A DNA stretch of 22,500 nt from Glandiceps talaboti (taxonomy: Eukaryota; Hemichordata; Enteropneusta; Spengelidae): contig NC_135556.1 of assembly GCF_964340395.1 (NCBI RefSeq), forward strand, positions 13,996,410 through 14,018,909. Reading direction: 5' to 3'. Of this stretch, positions 15,475-22,500 are shown piece by piece; the first letter of the stretch is position 1, and every line of letters starts with the position of its first letter. Under the pieces are notes generated by a model. The model was not told the origin of the DNA. It saw only the letters and a list, made by a program, of their open reading frames with translations, and searched no databases. Position numbers and translations under genes: made by a program.

Positions 15475-18400
15475 CGTGCGTGCGAGCGATATTTCTATAC
15501 CGAAATCTTTAATAAACCTTATTTTACTTCACAGGTACTTCTAGGTAGAGATAACGAAGTCCAAGCAATCACAGATTATATCAACTCATCCTCTAACGTC
15601 CCGTTGGTAGTTGTTGGAAAACCAGGTGCCGGTAAAAGTGCATTAATAGCCTACATGGCAGAAAAATACGTCCAAAATACCAAAAGGTATAAGGTAGGTG
15701 TAAAAAATCAATGTAGTATTGTAGTTTTAATATTCACTAAGGGAGGGTTATGTTATAGTTTTGTGTCTGTCCTGTCTTTCTGTCTTTCTGTTACATGTAT
15801 GTATGTATGTATGTATGTATGTATGTATGTATGTATGTATGTGTATTTATGCGTGTATGTGTATGTATGTGTGCGTGTATGTCTGACCACTTAGTTGTCT
15901 GTGGTCTGACAATGGCAAGAACTGCTACATGCTATCACAGACAACTAACAAGTTGTCTATGATGCTATAAAAATTAATGGATAATTTGCATAAATAAGTG
16001 CGTTGGACGATGCTGCTGCTTATTGTGTCAAAAGGAATAAATTCATTACTAATAAGCTTATTTCTTTTTATCTGTATTAGGTGTTTTACCATTTCGTTGG
16101 AGCAACCCCGGGTTCGACAAATTTACACAGACTGTTGTCCCGCATATGGACCGAATTGATGCACCATTCTGATCCGGTACCCGTCGATCTGGACGAACTC
16201 ATACGGAGTATGGCAAATGTTTATTCGAAAGCTAATAAATGGGCTGCGAGAGCGAAAAAAGAAATCATTCTATTCGTTGATGCATTGAATCAAATGGAAT
16301 CTGATGGTTAGTATATTGTTATTTTTTCTTACCAATTGATTAATTGTCCTAGCAACTGAGTCACATGAAAGTAACCGAGATTACCGTATTTCCAATTATT
16401 TATAATATTGTGACGTCATCACTGCGTAATGTATTACTGTTGGAGGAGTTTATAGGCCTACCCCTCTCATGAGGTGCATGTCTCATGGATGACATTTCTC
16501 GCAGTGTAGTGTGACACAAGTTAGTTGTAGAGTGGTTGTGGTGACAATTTAATGTAGAAATAATGCGTGGAGGAAGTCTTGTTTATTTATTCTCACAGAA
16601 GATATTTAGTTTGTATGTGTTGTACCAGTATGTCTCTTACACGTTACAATGAATCGATCAAATTTGATGAGACAACGTAATCTTTCCACTTTTACCTATA
16701 TATGTGCTTGGTCATGACTAGACCTTAGCACTCTCGTACTGATCATGAAATGTGAATATTGGCAATATTGTACTGGCAGGTCGTTTGTGAAGTCTGTTTA
16801 TTTGGAGACATGGGATATTATTGACTCTACCTTGTTTGTTTGTTTGTTTGTTGTTTGTTTGTTTGTTTGTTTGTTTGTTTGTTTGCATTTGCATTCAGTT
16901 GGATTTGTTGTTAATCTAGTTAATGGGGTATTTGATAAGATTTCTAAATGTATGTGATACTACCCGTCTATCTGGTAGTCAAACATCTCAGATTAGATTG
17001 TCAGCCTATATGGTGAAAACTCTCACATCTAATGTGTACAACTCTCCCTTTGGTTTTGGTTTTAGGTGAATCATTTAAGTTGCGATGGATACCAAGCACG
17101 TTACCACCAAATGTTCATGTCGTAGTCAGCACCCTCGAAGGACCATTTCTGAATACACTTAGATCACGTGATAGAAAACCGAGGGAAGTAGCAGTCGATC
17201 CTCTACCTAAAGGAGTCAGAGGAAAAATCGTTGAGAAGATTCTCTCTGAATATAACAAGAGACTGGACAAAGAGCAAATGTCAAAATTGGTCCGCAAGAG
17301 TGAATCTGGTAACCCATTATGGTTGTCAACGGCATGTGAAGAACTCCGTTTGTACGGCAATTTTGATAAATTGACTTCGAAGATAGAATCACTTGCAGGC
17401 GATCTTTCTGGTTTACTACAACAGGTAGGCTATTAAAGTTGATTTTATTTTCTATTTTTGTCTTCATTTAACACCAGATCTCCAGGTATTCATATCAGGA
17501 TGAAGTGCTTATTGTTTTGCTACAAACACATATACTTTGCGTCACAATCGATATCACCTTGTAAGCTCTTACCTATCAAAGTTCTGACCATCACTTTGCA
17601 TTTATTTGAGAGTTAACATTAAAATTCAGCTTGTTTAAGCGTCTTTAGTTGCCACATAGGATTCTATAGCATGCGACCTCGAGGTGCGCGTGTATGACAG
17701 TTATAAATAAAGTGATCATATGGATGAGGATTGGTATTTATTTCATATTTTTCATTTATGAAACAATTTTATCATGGCTTCCTACTTGAAAAATCAATGT
17801 GAATCAACATATGCCAGTCCCTCGTCAGTAACTCCATAATTTGCAAATGATTAATAAATGTATAAAATCTTTGTTATTTTAAGTACAATAACAAACATTA
17901 ATTTTTAGCTTTTTGCAATGTATTCAATTTAACAAACACAGACTTTGTCAAATGTTGTTTCACATTGATTTTCAAGTAGGAAGCCATGATAAAAGTGTTT
18001 TACGAATAAAAATCCCAAAATAAATACCCCGATCGTCACCCATATGGCCACTTTAGTTTAGTTAATTGTTATCGGCGAATAATTTTTTTACAACTTCAAT
18101 TTGGAGTAAAGTGGTTTAGAATTTAAGACTCGTTGGTGGCGCCCCGATAGTCCACACCACTAAAAGAGCATCTCCAACGACGTTTTTGACTTCAGCGTAA
18201 ATGTTATATCATTTGCGAATTGCTGTGTTAACGTTCTTGTAGACTTTCCTTGACTCAAAGTTTTCATGAAGTGTTTTTTCCCGTGTGAGAACTAAGATAT
18301 GCTACTGATGATGTTATTACTGTAATTTTAACTGCGATGTTATCTCACTGTAGAATTTCGTTTGTTACAGTATTGTCTGACTAATCCCCCATGTCAGTAA

Positions 18401-20322
18401 TTTTTTTGTTGAAGTATATTTCAAGAAAGATCAACTATGTTGATTTTTTTCGGTATGTGTTCCTTGCATTAGATCTGCGCCATTGCCTAGTATTCATTAT
18501 TTCATTCCTGTCAATCAAATGGAACTCTTAGTCAATCAAATGGAACTCTTAGTCATTCAAATGGAACTCTTAGCCAATCATGGAATCGCATTTAAAATTG
18601 ATATCACAAAGATAAAATAAATCAAAAGTACGAAATTGTTTATATTAATGATTTTCCCTAAAATGACGTTGATAATTCTTTTTTTTAGATGCTTGAACGT
18701 GTAGCAAATGACAATGGCGGAGACCTAGTGAAAGCTACTGTGTGTTTATTAGAGTGTTCTAAACATGGTTTATTGGAGACTGAGTTATTGGAACTATTGG
18801 CGATCAAACCAATGGTGCCGTCTGTAGATGGAGAGTATGAGAACGCTAACATAGTAGTAGGTGAAAAGGTGCCTATGGCCGAGGTAAGTTTTTGTACATG
18901 TATAGCGCCATCTAGTGTTGAGTCGGACCGAAGAACTTTACACAGAAAGCGTTTTCTAAATGTAATCAAAACTTTCCAGTCGTTTTAGGAAGTATCATTT
19001 CATTCTCGCAAATAACAAGAGCTGTTATTTCTTCCGCGTTTTGGACGGTGCCGTAAAAGAGGCCGTGGTTTGCGACGAGGTATCATTTTGAATGACTGTT
19101 AAAGCCATGCATGACGATTGACTGTCGATTATACAGAGCTGATAACATAATACGTTTGAGCATTGTTTTGGAAAATATGGAAGTCATTCTAGTTTGTAAA
19201 CTTGGCTTATTGAAGCTGAGTACCTCGAGCTCCTAGACAGGGACGCGAGAGCCTCGGCGACCTTCTCATGTAATATAATTGTTACAATACCATTCATCTC
19301 CAGTGGGCGTTGGTTTATCTTGGTCTCAAACGATTTCTGAGACCCTGTGGAAGTTCCGGCGAAGGTCGACTTGATTTCTACCACCGTTCTATTAGCAAAG
19401 CCGTCAGAAATGTGTATATCGATAAAGGAAATCAAAAGAAATGGTGGCATCGAAGACTCGCAGATTACTTTCAACAGAGGTGAGAGAGAATTTATAAGTT
19501 AATGGTTTAGTTCAGTTCAGTTCAAAGGATCTACTTACTAACCAATGAGTTCAACTGAAGGGAAAACTTAACACGAACTAGGTGGATACGTTGAAAGAAT
19601 ATTTATGAAGCCAAACGGATACATCTTAAGTAAGACGACTCCTTTATCCTGTTTATATTTGATTTCACCCCAGTTCTGACATCGAGAGAAGAGCCGTGGA
19701 GTTTCCTTTTCATTTAGAAACAATTGATGATATGAACAGATTGGAACATTGCCTACTTGAATGGCCAATGTTTGAGACGATGTACAAAGAAGAGACGAAG
19801 ATCGAATTGATGAGATACTGGCGACTTGTTGGTGGCTATGATGTAGCAGCTAAGATGTATGGAGACGCCCTGACAGCAGAAATGAACCAATTTTATGGAG
19901 AGGTAAGAGTTTTTAGTACTGCAACTCATAGTATCTTAGAAAATTATCCATTTTGGTCCTTTAAATGTGCACACACAAATCGCAATTCGCCGGCCAACTC
20001 AATTTCAAATTGCGTGTGTCTGTGCAATACTGTAATCTCTACGAGATCATCGATGAAACTACAAGAAAAATAAGAAAAGAGAGTGTGGTATTCACGATTT
20101 TCAGTAATCTTTCAATCAAATCACATAAACCAAAACCAGACTTTACACCTCCTTGTTTATTTATTTGCATTGGTCAATTTTCGTTGAAAATCTGAATTTA
20201 CGGGAAATCGTTCGATATTCGAAGTTAAACTTACATGTAAATAGTCTTAATAAATGGTTTCACATAATCAAAGATCGGTAATTGTAATGAAACTTTTATC
20301 TTTCTGTGTTTGCTCTGAGCAT

Positions 20323-20380
<58 letters not shown>

Positions 20381-20470
20381 CACATGCATACACACACACA
20401 CACACACACAAGGAGGCTGACAGAAAAAAAACACTGACTGACTGACTGACTGACTGACTGACTGACTGAC

Positions 20471-20523
<53 letters not shown>

Positions 20524-22500
20524 GACTGACTGACTGACTGACTGACTGACTGACTGACTGACTGACTGCAAGATTCACTCGTCACTGAACAATTTTATTC
20601 TATTATATCATTGGATTATACTGTTACTATTTTGACCTGTTACCGTAATTATCATTCTCAATCTTTTCAAAATGACTTCCTGTTCCCGAATGTATTTATG
20701 GTTTTTTTACAAAAAATATGCATTCATGCTTTATAGTCTGCTATAGATAGGAAAGCACAAGAACGGGAATATGTAAGAAAAACCAAGCTAGTCAGCAGTT
20801 TCCTGACGGACATCGGCCAATATGATTTAGCTAGACAGAAACTCGGCCAAGTTATTCAATGGCACCTAATGGAGTACAGAGAAGACGACACTGAAAGCCT
20901 TTACACACTGTTAAAGTTATGCTACAACGAAGGTAAATTTAAAAACTGCTATTTCTCAAGGTTTCTAACATTTTTTATTTTGTTGGTGTTATTTAATGAT
21001 CTATAACTCTAATTTCATTAAAAAAATTATGTTTCATTTTTTTTAACATAACTCTTGTGCCAGAGGAGGAATTCGTTGCAGTGTTCTACATTAGAATTCT
21101 CACTCGTTGTCGATCTACATGCCCGGCCCGTCATAGTGATTTTTAGTGAGCCGAATTATTAATATAAAGCTACATAGTACAGTAGCTGCAAGTGGAACGG
21201 TTTTTTAAATTTTTTGTTTAATCGGTAAAATAACATACCTATAATATTGTACACCGTGAAAATCACTTGTCCAAGTTGTCGGTAAACTCATTTTTTTTAT
21301 AGCTGTATACACGATATATCAAATCAATTTGGTATTTCTATCAAACAGCGCCCTCAACGGCGATCATGATTTCAACCTGTTTCTGCCCTGCTTATGGATA
21401 ATGTCGACCCCTTGATTGACATTTGTACTGTATTTTCCAGTGTACATAGTGTGGTTGTACGTCTGATCGAAAAATTGTACTTAAGCTACAACTAGTACAG
21501 TTTTAACATGGTGATAGATTCATAATCAAACTTTTGCTCAAGATTTTAAACTTGCCACTACACTGCCTTCAAATTATATTGATCACTAATTAATAATTGA
21601 CTTTATTAATAATTGACCAATTTTGTGACTTTATCCTTGGTTAGTTGATAACAAATATCCCAGTTACATAGCTTTTCCATTTTGTCTTTATAGCCATAAA
21701 GTATGTTTATGGTTCTCATCCGGGAATGAGAACGTGTAGACAACTTGGTAGAGAATATGCTGAAAGATGTTTGCAGGTAGGTATATAGTTAATTCATCAC
21801 GGTTACTATACTCCTCTATCTATCAATTAATCACGAGGTATAGACTACGTCGTGTCGCTCCGCCGATGTGTGAGGGCGCCCCTTCACGATGTCCCTTACA
21901 GACAAATCACTAGCTTGACTACTTTTTATTTTTATTTTTCTCATCGTAACACACTCCATGCATATTTACTGACTTCGTGTGAATACTGAGCACGCCAAGG
22001 AACTCAATAATACACTCCCATGAAAAAATTCATATGTTGATAAGAAATGTCCATACGTTGGTACAAATGTTCCTAAAAGAAATGTTCACTCACCTACTTT
22101 TTTGACTGTTTTCTTTGTTTTTTTATAATACCGACCGGACCCATCATTTTCAAGGTGTTACGATGAGAAACGTTGAAACAAATGTGGTCAACCTACTAGT
22201 ATAGTATATATACCTAATCTGATATGGATTGGAGAGCAACGTTTTCCCTTGTGTGTTTATGTGACAAAGACCAGATTTCTTTTGACAATGTGACGCGTTT
22301 GAATTGTTAGCAACACAGATTAAGGCCTAATAAAAAAAATTGTGTGGTTCTGATTACGCTCAATTTTAGAATAGGTGGGATAGGTAGATTTTTTATTTCA
22401 TTTTGTTATATTTTTTTTCATGTGTGAATGTTTAGTTCAGGTTTTCCCTTGTTTTCCAAATGGTCTCTGTGTTATTTATTTCTTCCTATCAGATGTACAG
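12214..22500 (+). CDS. DUF4062-STAND NTPase-TPR protein, nephrocystin-3-like (partial, 3' end outside window)
   Basis: The exons are 12214-12411, 13004-13218, 13612-13713, 14043-14118, 14419-14623, 15040-15185, 15535-15693, 16081-16306, 17066-17424, 18689-18883, 19304-19479, 19674-19902, 20737-20932, 21694-21776 and 22493 onward. All junction phases agree, giving 855 residues plus Met-Tyr. In order it has MGC with Thr6/Lys7 (myristoylation context), DUF4062 (73-175; RLFVSSTFSDMHAEREH and DLRWGIP), a P-loop NTPase (GKPGAGKS 342-349; IILFVDALNQ 429-438), a helical linker (563-690) and the first TPR-like helices. STAND ATPases of this kind act as nucleotide-switched scaffolds. NPHP3, a relative, is a myristoylated ciliary protein, but invertebrate genomes hold many divergent copies with no known job, so function here is inferred. 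ATG 12214 has A at -3 and G at +4. It lies 2.9 kb downstream of gene 1 on the same strand. Confidence 0.9.
12551..12947. repeat. GTAT/GT/CTGT satellite in gene 2 intron 1
   Basis: Blocks of GTAT, GTGT, CGTG and CTGT fill most of intron 1, with TTTG units at the end (12916-12947). The word GTGTGTGTGCGTGCGTGCG followed by CTGTCTGT recurs with an 84-base period (near 12625 and 12709), showing a higher-order duplication. All long ORFs here (MYVCMYVC type) are repeat products. Confidence 0.95.
13004..13218 (+). CDS. Gene 2 exon 2 (DUF4062 first half, residues 67-138)
   Basis: Acceptor CTATTACAG, donor GTAGAA. It encodes RLFVSSTFSDMHAEREHLVK, then LRLVECDLRWGIP, then IQTCLSEIDR. These are the signature blocks of DUF4062 as found in TEP1, NWD1 and nephrocystin-3-like proteins. 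Confidence 0.95.
13356..13460. mobile_element. Partial copy of the MITE-like element
   Basis: CCATATGGATGA, TATTTATTTTGA, TTTTCCTACTTGAAAAA and CAATGTGAATTAGCAT follow the same order as the left arm of the element at 17704-18058. The copy lies in intron 2 of gene 2. No inverted partner is seen nearby, so it is a solo arm or a truncated copy. Confidence 0.6.
13612..13713 (+). CDS. Gene 2 exon 3 (DUF4062, residues 138-172)
   Basis: Acceptor TTTTTTACAG, donor GTATAT. It encodes CKEENQYPYFINLLSERYGW and VP. The FINLLSERYGWVP block is the conserved second half of DUF4062 (compare F-x-G-x-L-G-x-R-Y-G-W-x-P). The phase at both ends leaves AG, completed by A, giving Arg. Confidence 0.93.
14043..14118 (+). 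CDS. Gene 2 exon 4 (residues 172-197)
   Basis: Acceptor CTATCTCTAG, donor GTAAGT, phase 0 at the end. It encodes YQWVPGMSITAMEVHHAAYR and EANPN. The S-x-T-x-x-E-x-x-x-A motif follows DUF4062 in this protein group. Confidence 0.92.
14419..14623 (+). CDS. Gene 2 exon 5 (residues 198-266)
   Basis: Acceptor TTTGCAG, donor GTATTT. It begins ALFFFRNPSF, the usual ALF-x-x-R-x-P strand after the E-x-x-H-A helix. It then has charged helices (EQKEESKTSLLELKHMIKDA) and a YSCKVDG strand. Confidence 0.9.
15040..15185 (+). CDS. Gene 2 exon 6 (linker before the NTPase, residues 266-314)
   Basis: Acceptor ACCGCCCAG, donor GTATTT, phase 0. It encodes LEEFGDQVLDQFLDLLAYQY and a charged helix QVQREEHEIFMANRSQ. 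The R-E-x-H-x-x-F-M/A-x-x-R pattern is typical of the helix just before the P-loop module. Confidence 0.9.
15345..15392. repeat. 24-base tandem duplication before the GT tract
   Basis: GATAAGGTTCAGTAGTACTA recurs 24 bases later with one or two changes. It sits in intron 6, directly upstream of the GT microsatellite. Confidence 0.8.
15402..15484. repeat. GT dinucleotide microsatellite
   Basis: About 34 GT units (15402-15470) are followed by CGTG units to 15484. The tract lies some 50 bases upstream of the Walker A exon and could form Z-DNA. Long GT tracts near acceptors may affect splicing, but this is not shown here. Confidence 0.95.
15535..15693 (+). CDS. Gene 2 exon 7 (Walker A, residues 315-367)
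   Basis: Acceptor ACTTCACAG, donor GTAGGT. It encodes LLGRDNEVQAI (the GR-E-x-x-x-I entry motif of STAND NTPases), then PLVVVGKPGAGKSALIAYMA. The Walker A residues Lys348 and Ser349 should bind nucleotide phosphate and Mg2+. The exon follows a long GT tract in intron 6. Confidence 0.95.
15795..15843. repeat. ATGT microsatellite
   Basis: About eleven ATGT units lie in intron 7 of gene 2, preceded by a CTTT/CTGT stretch. Confidence 0.92.
16081..16306 (+). CDS. Gene 2 exon 8 (Walker B, residues 368-443)
   Basis: Acceptor TCTGTATTAG, donor GTTAGT. It encodes VFYHFVGATPGSTNLHRLLS, an HFVG-x-x-x-x-S/T block typical of the family, and then KKEIILFVDALNQMES, where Asp434 is the Walker B acid. Confidence 0.95.
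16307..17065. other. Gene 2 intron 8
   Basis: The intron is 759 bases and has no coding signal I trust. It contains a TGACGTCA palindrome (16411-16418) and a GTTT microsatellite (16833-16886) with one TTG interruption. Confidence 0.6.
16833..16886. repeat. TTTG microsatellite
   Basis: Tandem GTTT units are broken once by GTTGTTT. It is in intron 8 of gene 2. Confidence 0.93.
17066..17424 (+). CDS. Gene 2 exon 9 (distal NTPase, residues 443-562)
   Basis: Acceptor GGTTTTAG, donor GTAGGC. It encodes RWIPSTLPPNVHVVVSTLEG (the sensor-like strand after Walker B in this family), PLPKGVRGKIVEKILSEYNK, then SGNPLWLSTACEELRLYGNF. The NP-L-W/Y-L motif is the conserved GxP-like helix start of STAND proteins. 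Confidence 0.95.
17704..18058. mobile_element. MITE-like element with about 110-bp terminal inverted repeats
   Basis: The left arm (about 17704-17815) and right arm (about 17948-18058) are inverted copies. The innermost 30 or so bases are nearly identical: ATCATGGCTTCCTACTTGAA pairs with TTCAAGTAGGAAGCCATGAT. Further out, CATATGG and TATTTATTT pair with their complements. The AT-rich centre (about 130 bases) has no ORF, as expected of a non-autonomous element. I could not define a target-site duplication. A related solo arm lies at 13356-13460. Confidence 0.8.
18512..18585. repeat. 21-bp minisatellite, about 3.5 copies
   Basis: CAATCAAATGGAACTCTTAG starts at 18512, 18533 and 18554 (the third with CATTCAAATGG), then a partial copy follows near 18575. 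It lies in intron 9 of gene 2, about 100 bases before exon 10. Confidence 0.9.
18689..18883 (+). CDS. Gene 2 exon 10 (winged-helix-like linker, residues 563-627)
   Basis: Acceptor TTTTTTTTAG, donor GTAAGT, phase 0. It encodes MLERVANDNG, VCLLECSKHGLLETELLELL and an acidic loop. The L-L-x-x-x-x-x-G-L-x-E-x-E-L-L pattern matches the helical domain after the NACHT in nephrocystin-3-like proteins. Confidence 0.93.
19150..19250 (+). pseudogene. Degraded copy of part of gene 2 exon 10, in intron 10
   Basis: TGTAAACTTGGCTTATTGAA then GCTGAGTACCTCGAGCTCCTA aligns with the exon 10 stretch that encodes SKHGLLETELLELL. One base is missing after TTATTGAAG, so the frame shifts between KLGLL and AEYLELLDRD. 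No good splice sites border it. It looks like a relic of exon duplication, or of a lost paralogue, between exons 10 and 11. Confidence 0.5.
19304..19479 (+). CDS. Gene 2 exon 11 (residues 628-686)
   Basis: Acceptor CATCTCCAG, donor GTGAGA. It encodes WALVYLGLKRFLRP, then LDFYHRSISKAVRNVYI, then WWHRRLADYFQQ. The W-x-x-x-Y-x-x-L-K and H-R-x-L-A-x-Y-F blocks are typical of the post-NTPase helical region of this family. The minus-strand ORF over it is a shadow. Confidence 0.93.
19674..19902 (+). CDS. Gene 2 exon 12 (start of the TPR-like array, residues 686-762)
   Basis: Acceptor TTTCACCCCAG, donor GTAAGA, phase 0. It encodes ERRAVEFPFHLETIDDMNRL, then LLEWPMFETMYKEETKIELM, RYWRLVGGYDVAAKMYGDAL. 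RYWRLVGGYD is a hallmark of nephrocystin-3-like proteins just before their TPRs. Confidence 0.95.
20324..20568. repeat. Palindromic AGAC/CA/ACTG/TCTG/ACTG array
   Basis: AGAC units (20324-20381), CA units (20379-20411), ACTG units (20432-20471), TCTG units (20471-20522) and ACTG units again (20523-20568) fill the middle of intron 12. The AGAC and TCTG blocks are reverse complements of each other, so one strand can fold into a hairpin with about 50-bp arms. ORFs of the SQSVSQSV and RQTDRQTD type here are repeat products. Confidence 0.95.
20737..20932 (+). CDS. Gene 2 exon 13 (TPR-like helices, residues 763-828)
   Basis: Acceptor CTTTATAG, donor GTAAAT. It encodes LVSSFLTDIGQYDLARQKLG, a TPR-like helix pair (L-x-x-x-G-x-Y-x-x-A), then SLYTLLKLCYNE. 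TPR arrays usually bind peptides or protein partners. Confidence 0.9.
20933..21693. other. Gene 2 intron 13
   Basis: The intron is 761 bases and AT-rich. I see a short duplicated word (TTAATAATTGAC, near 21590 and 21605) and nothing coding on either strand. Confidence 0.6.
21694..21776 (+). CDS. Gene 2 exon 14 (TPR-like, residues 828-855)
   Basis: Acceptor TCTTTATAG, donor GTAGGT, phase 0. It encodes AIKYVYGSHPGMRTCRQLGR and EYAERCLQ. The A-x-x-x-x-G-x-x-HP pattern matches the end of one nephrocystin-type TPR and the start of the next. Confidence 0.88.
21855..21902. repeat. Dispersed repeat, copy B (gene 2 intron 14)
   Basis: CGCTCCGCCGATGTGTGAGG, then CGCCCCTTCACGATGTCCCTTACAG (split here for length), matches copy A at 8171-8265 without the extra 40 bases. 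Apart from this repeat, the 716-base intron 14 shows nothing else I recognise. Confidence 0.6.
22493..22500 (+). CDS. Gene 2 exon 15, first 8 bases (cut by window edge)
   Basis: TTCTTCCTATCAG is a strong acceptor and ATGTACAG follows. In phase 0 this gives Met-Tyr after Gln855, so the reading frame continues beyond the window. Confidence 0.6.

Noticed and set aside
20231-20585. Minus-strand ORFs of SQSVSQ and CLSVCLSV type
   Set aside because: They are products of the tetranucleotide array in intron 12.

Overview
The window reads as animal (metazoan) nuclear DNA. It is AT-rich, and its coding sequence is broken into short exons by GT-AG introns of roughly 130 to 1300 bases whose phases match. 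Microsatellites and minisatellites are abundant, and there are no operons. The two protein families recognised (a Neuralized-repeat/ARM/NEURL4-like ADP-ribosyltransferase protein and a DUF4062/STAND-NTPase/TPR protein of the nephrocystin-3-like group) suggest a marine invertebrate, such as a cephalochordate, hemichordate, brachiopod or mollusc. I cannot fix the phylum from sequence alone.

Gene 1 lies on the + strand at about 712-9271. Eleven exons join in frame to give an 858-residue protein. From the N-terminus it has an uncertain leader, one NHR (Neuralized homology repeat, about residues 85-254), an all-helical ARM-like region (about 256-623), a Cys/His-rich segment (about 655-700), and a C-terminal domain carrying the spaced H, Y and E residues of the NEURL4-type ADP-ribosyltransferase fold (H720, Y778, E835/E837). 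Intron 9 needs a GC-AG donor. A TATA/initiator-like pair sits at about 174-213. The first exon is the weakest part of the model because it lies within a long imperfect hairpin flanked by direct repeats.

The spacer at 9272-12213 has no gene I can support. It holds a compound CAGA/GATA satellite (9645-9964), two AATAAA signals near 10.7 kb and one unrecognised minus-strand ORF.

Gene 2 lies on the + strand from 12214 and runs off the right edge. Fourteen complete exons plus the first 8 bases of a fifteenth give 855+ residues. They encode an N-terminal MGC acylation motif, DUF4062 (about 73-175), a P-loop STAND NTPase (Walker A 342-349, Walker B 429-438), a helical or winged-helix-like linker, and the beginning of a TPR-type helical array. 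Its introns hold most of the repeats: a GTAT satellite, a GT tract, a palindromic GACA/TGTC array, a MITE-like element with about 110-bp inverted termini and a second partial copy, and a degraded copy of part of exon 10.

The most interesting content is the NHR-ARM-ART protein and its position head-to-tail with a STAND NTPase. Both architectures suit signalling or innate-immune-like roles, but a functional link between the two genes is only inferred.
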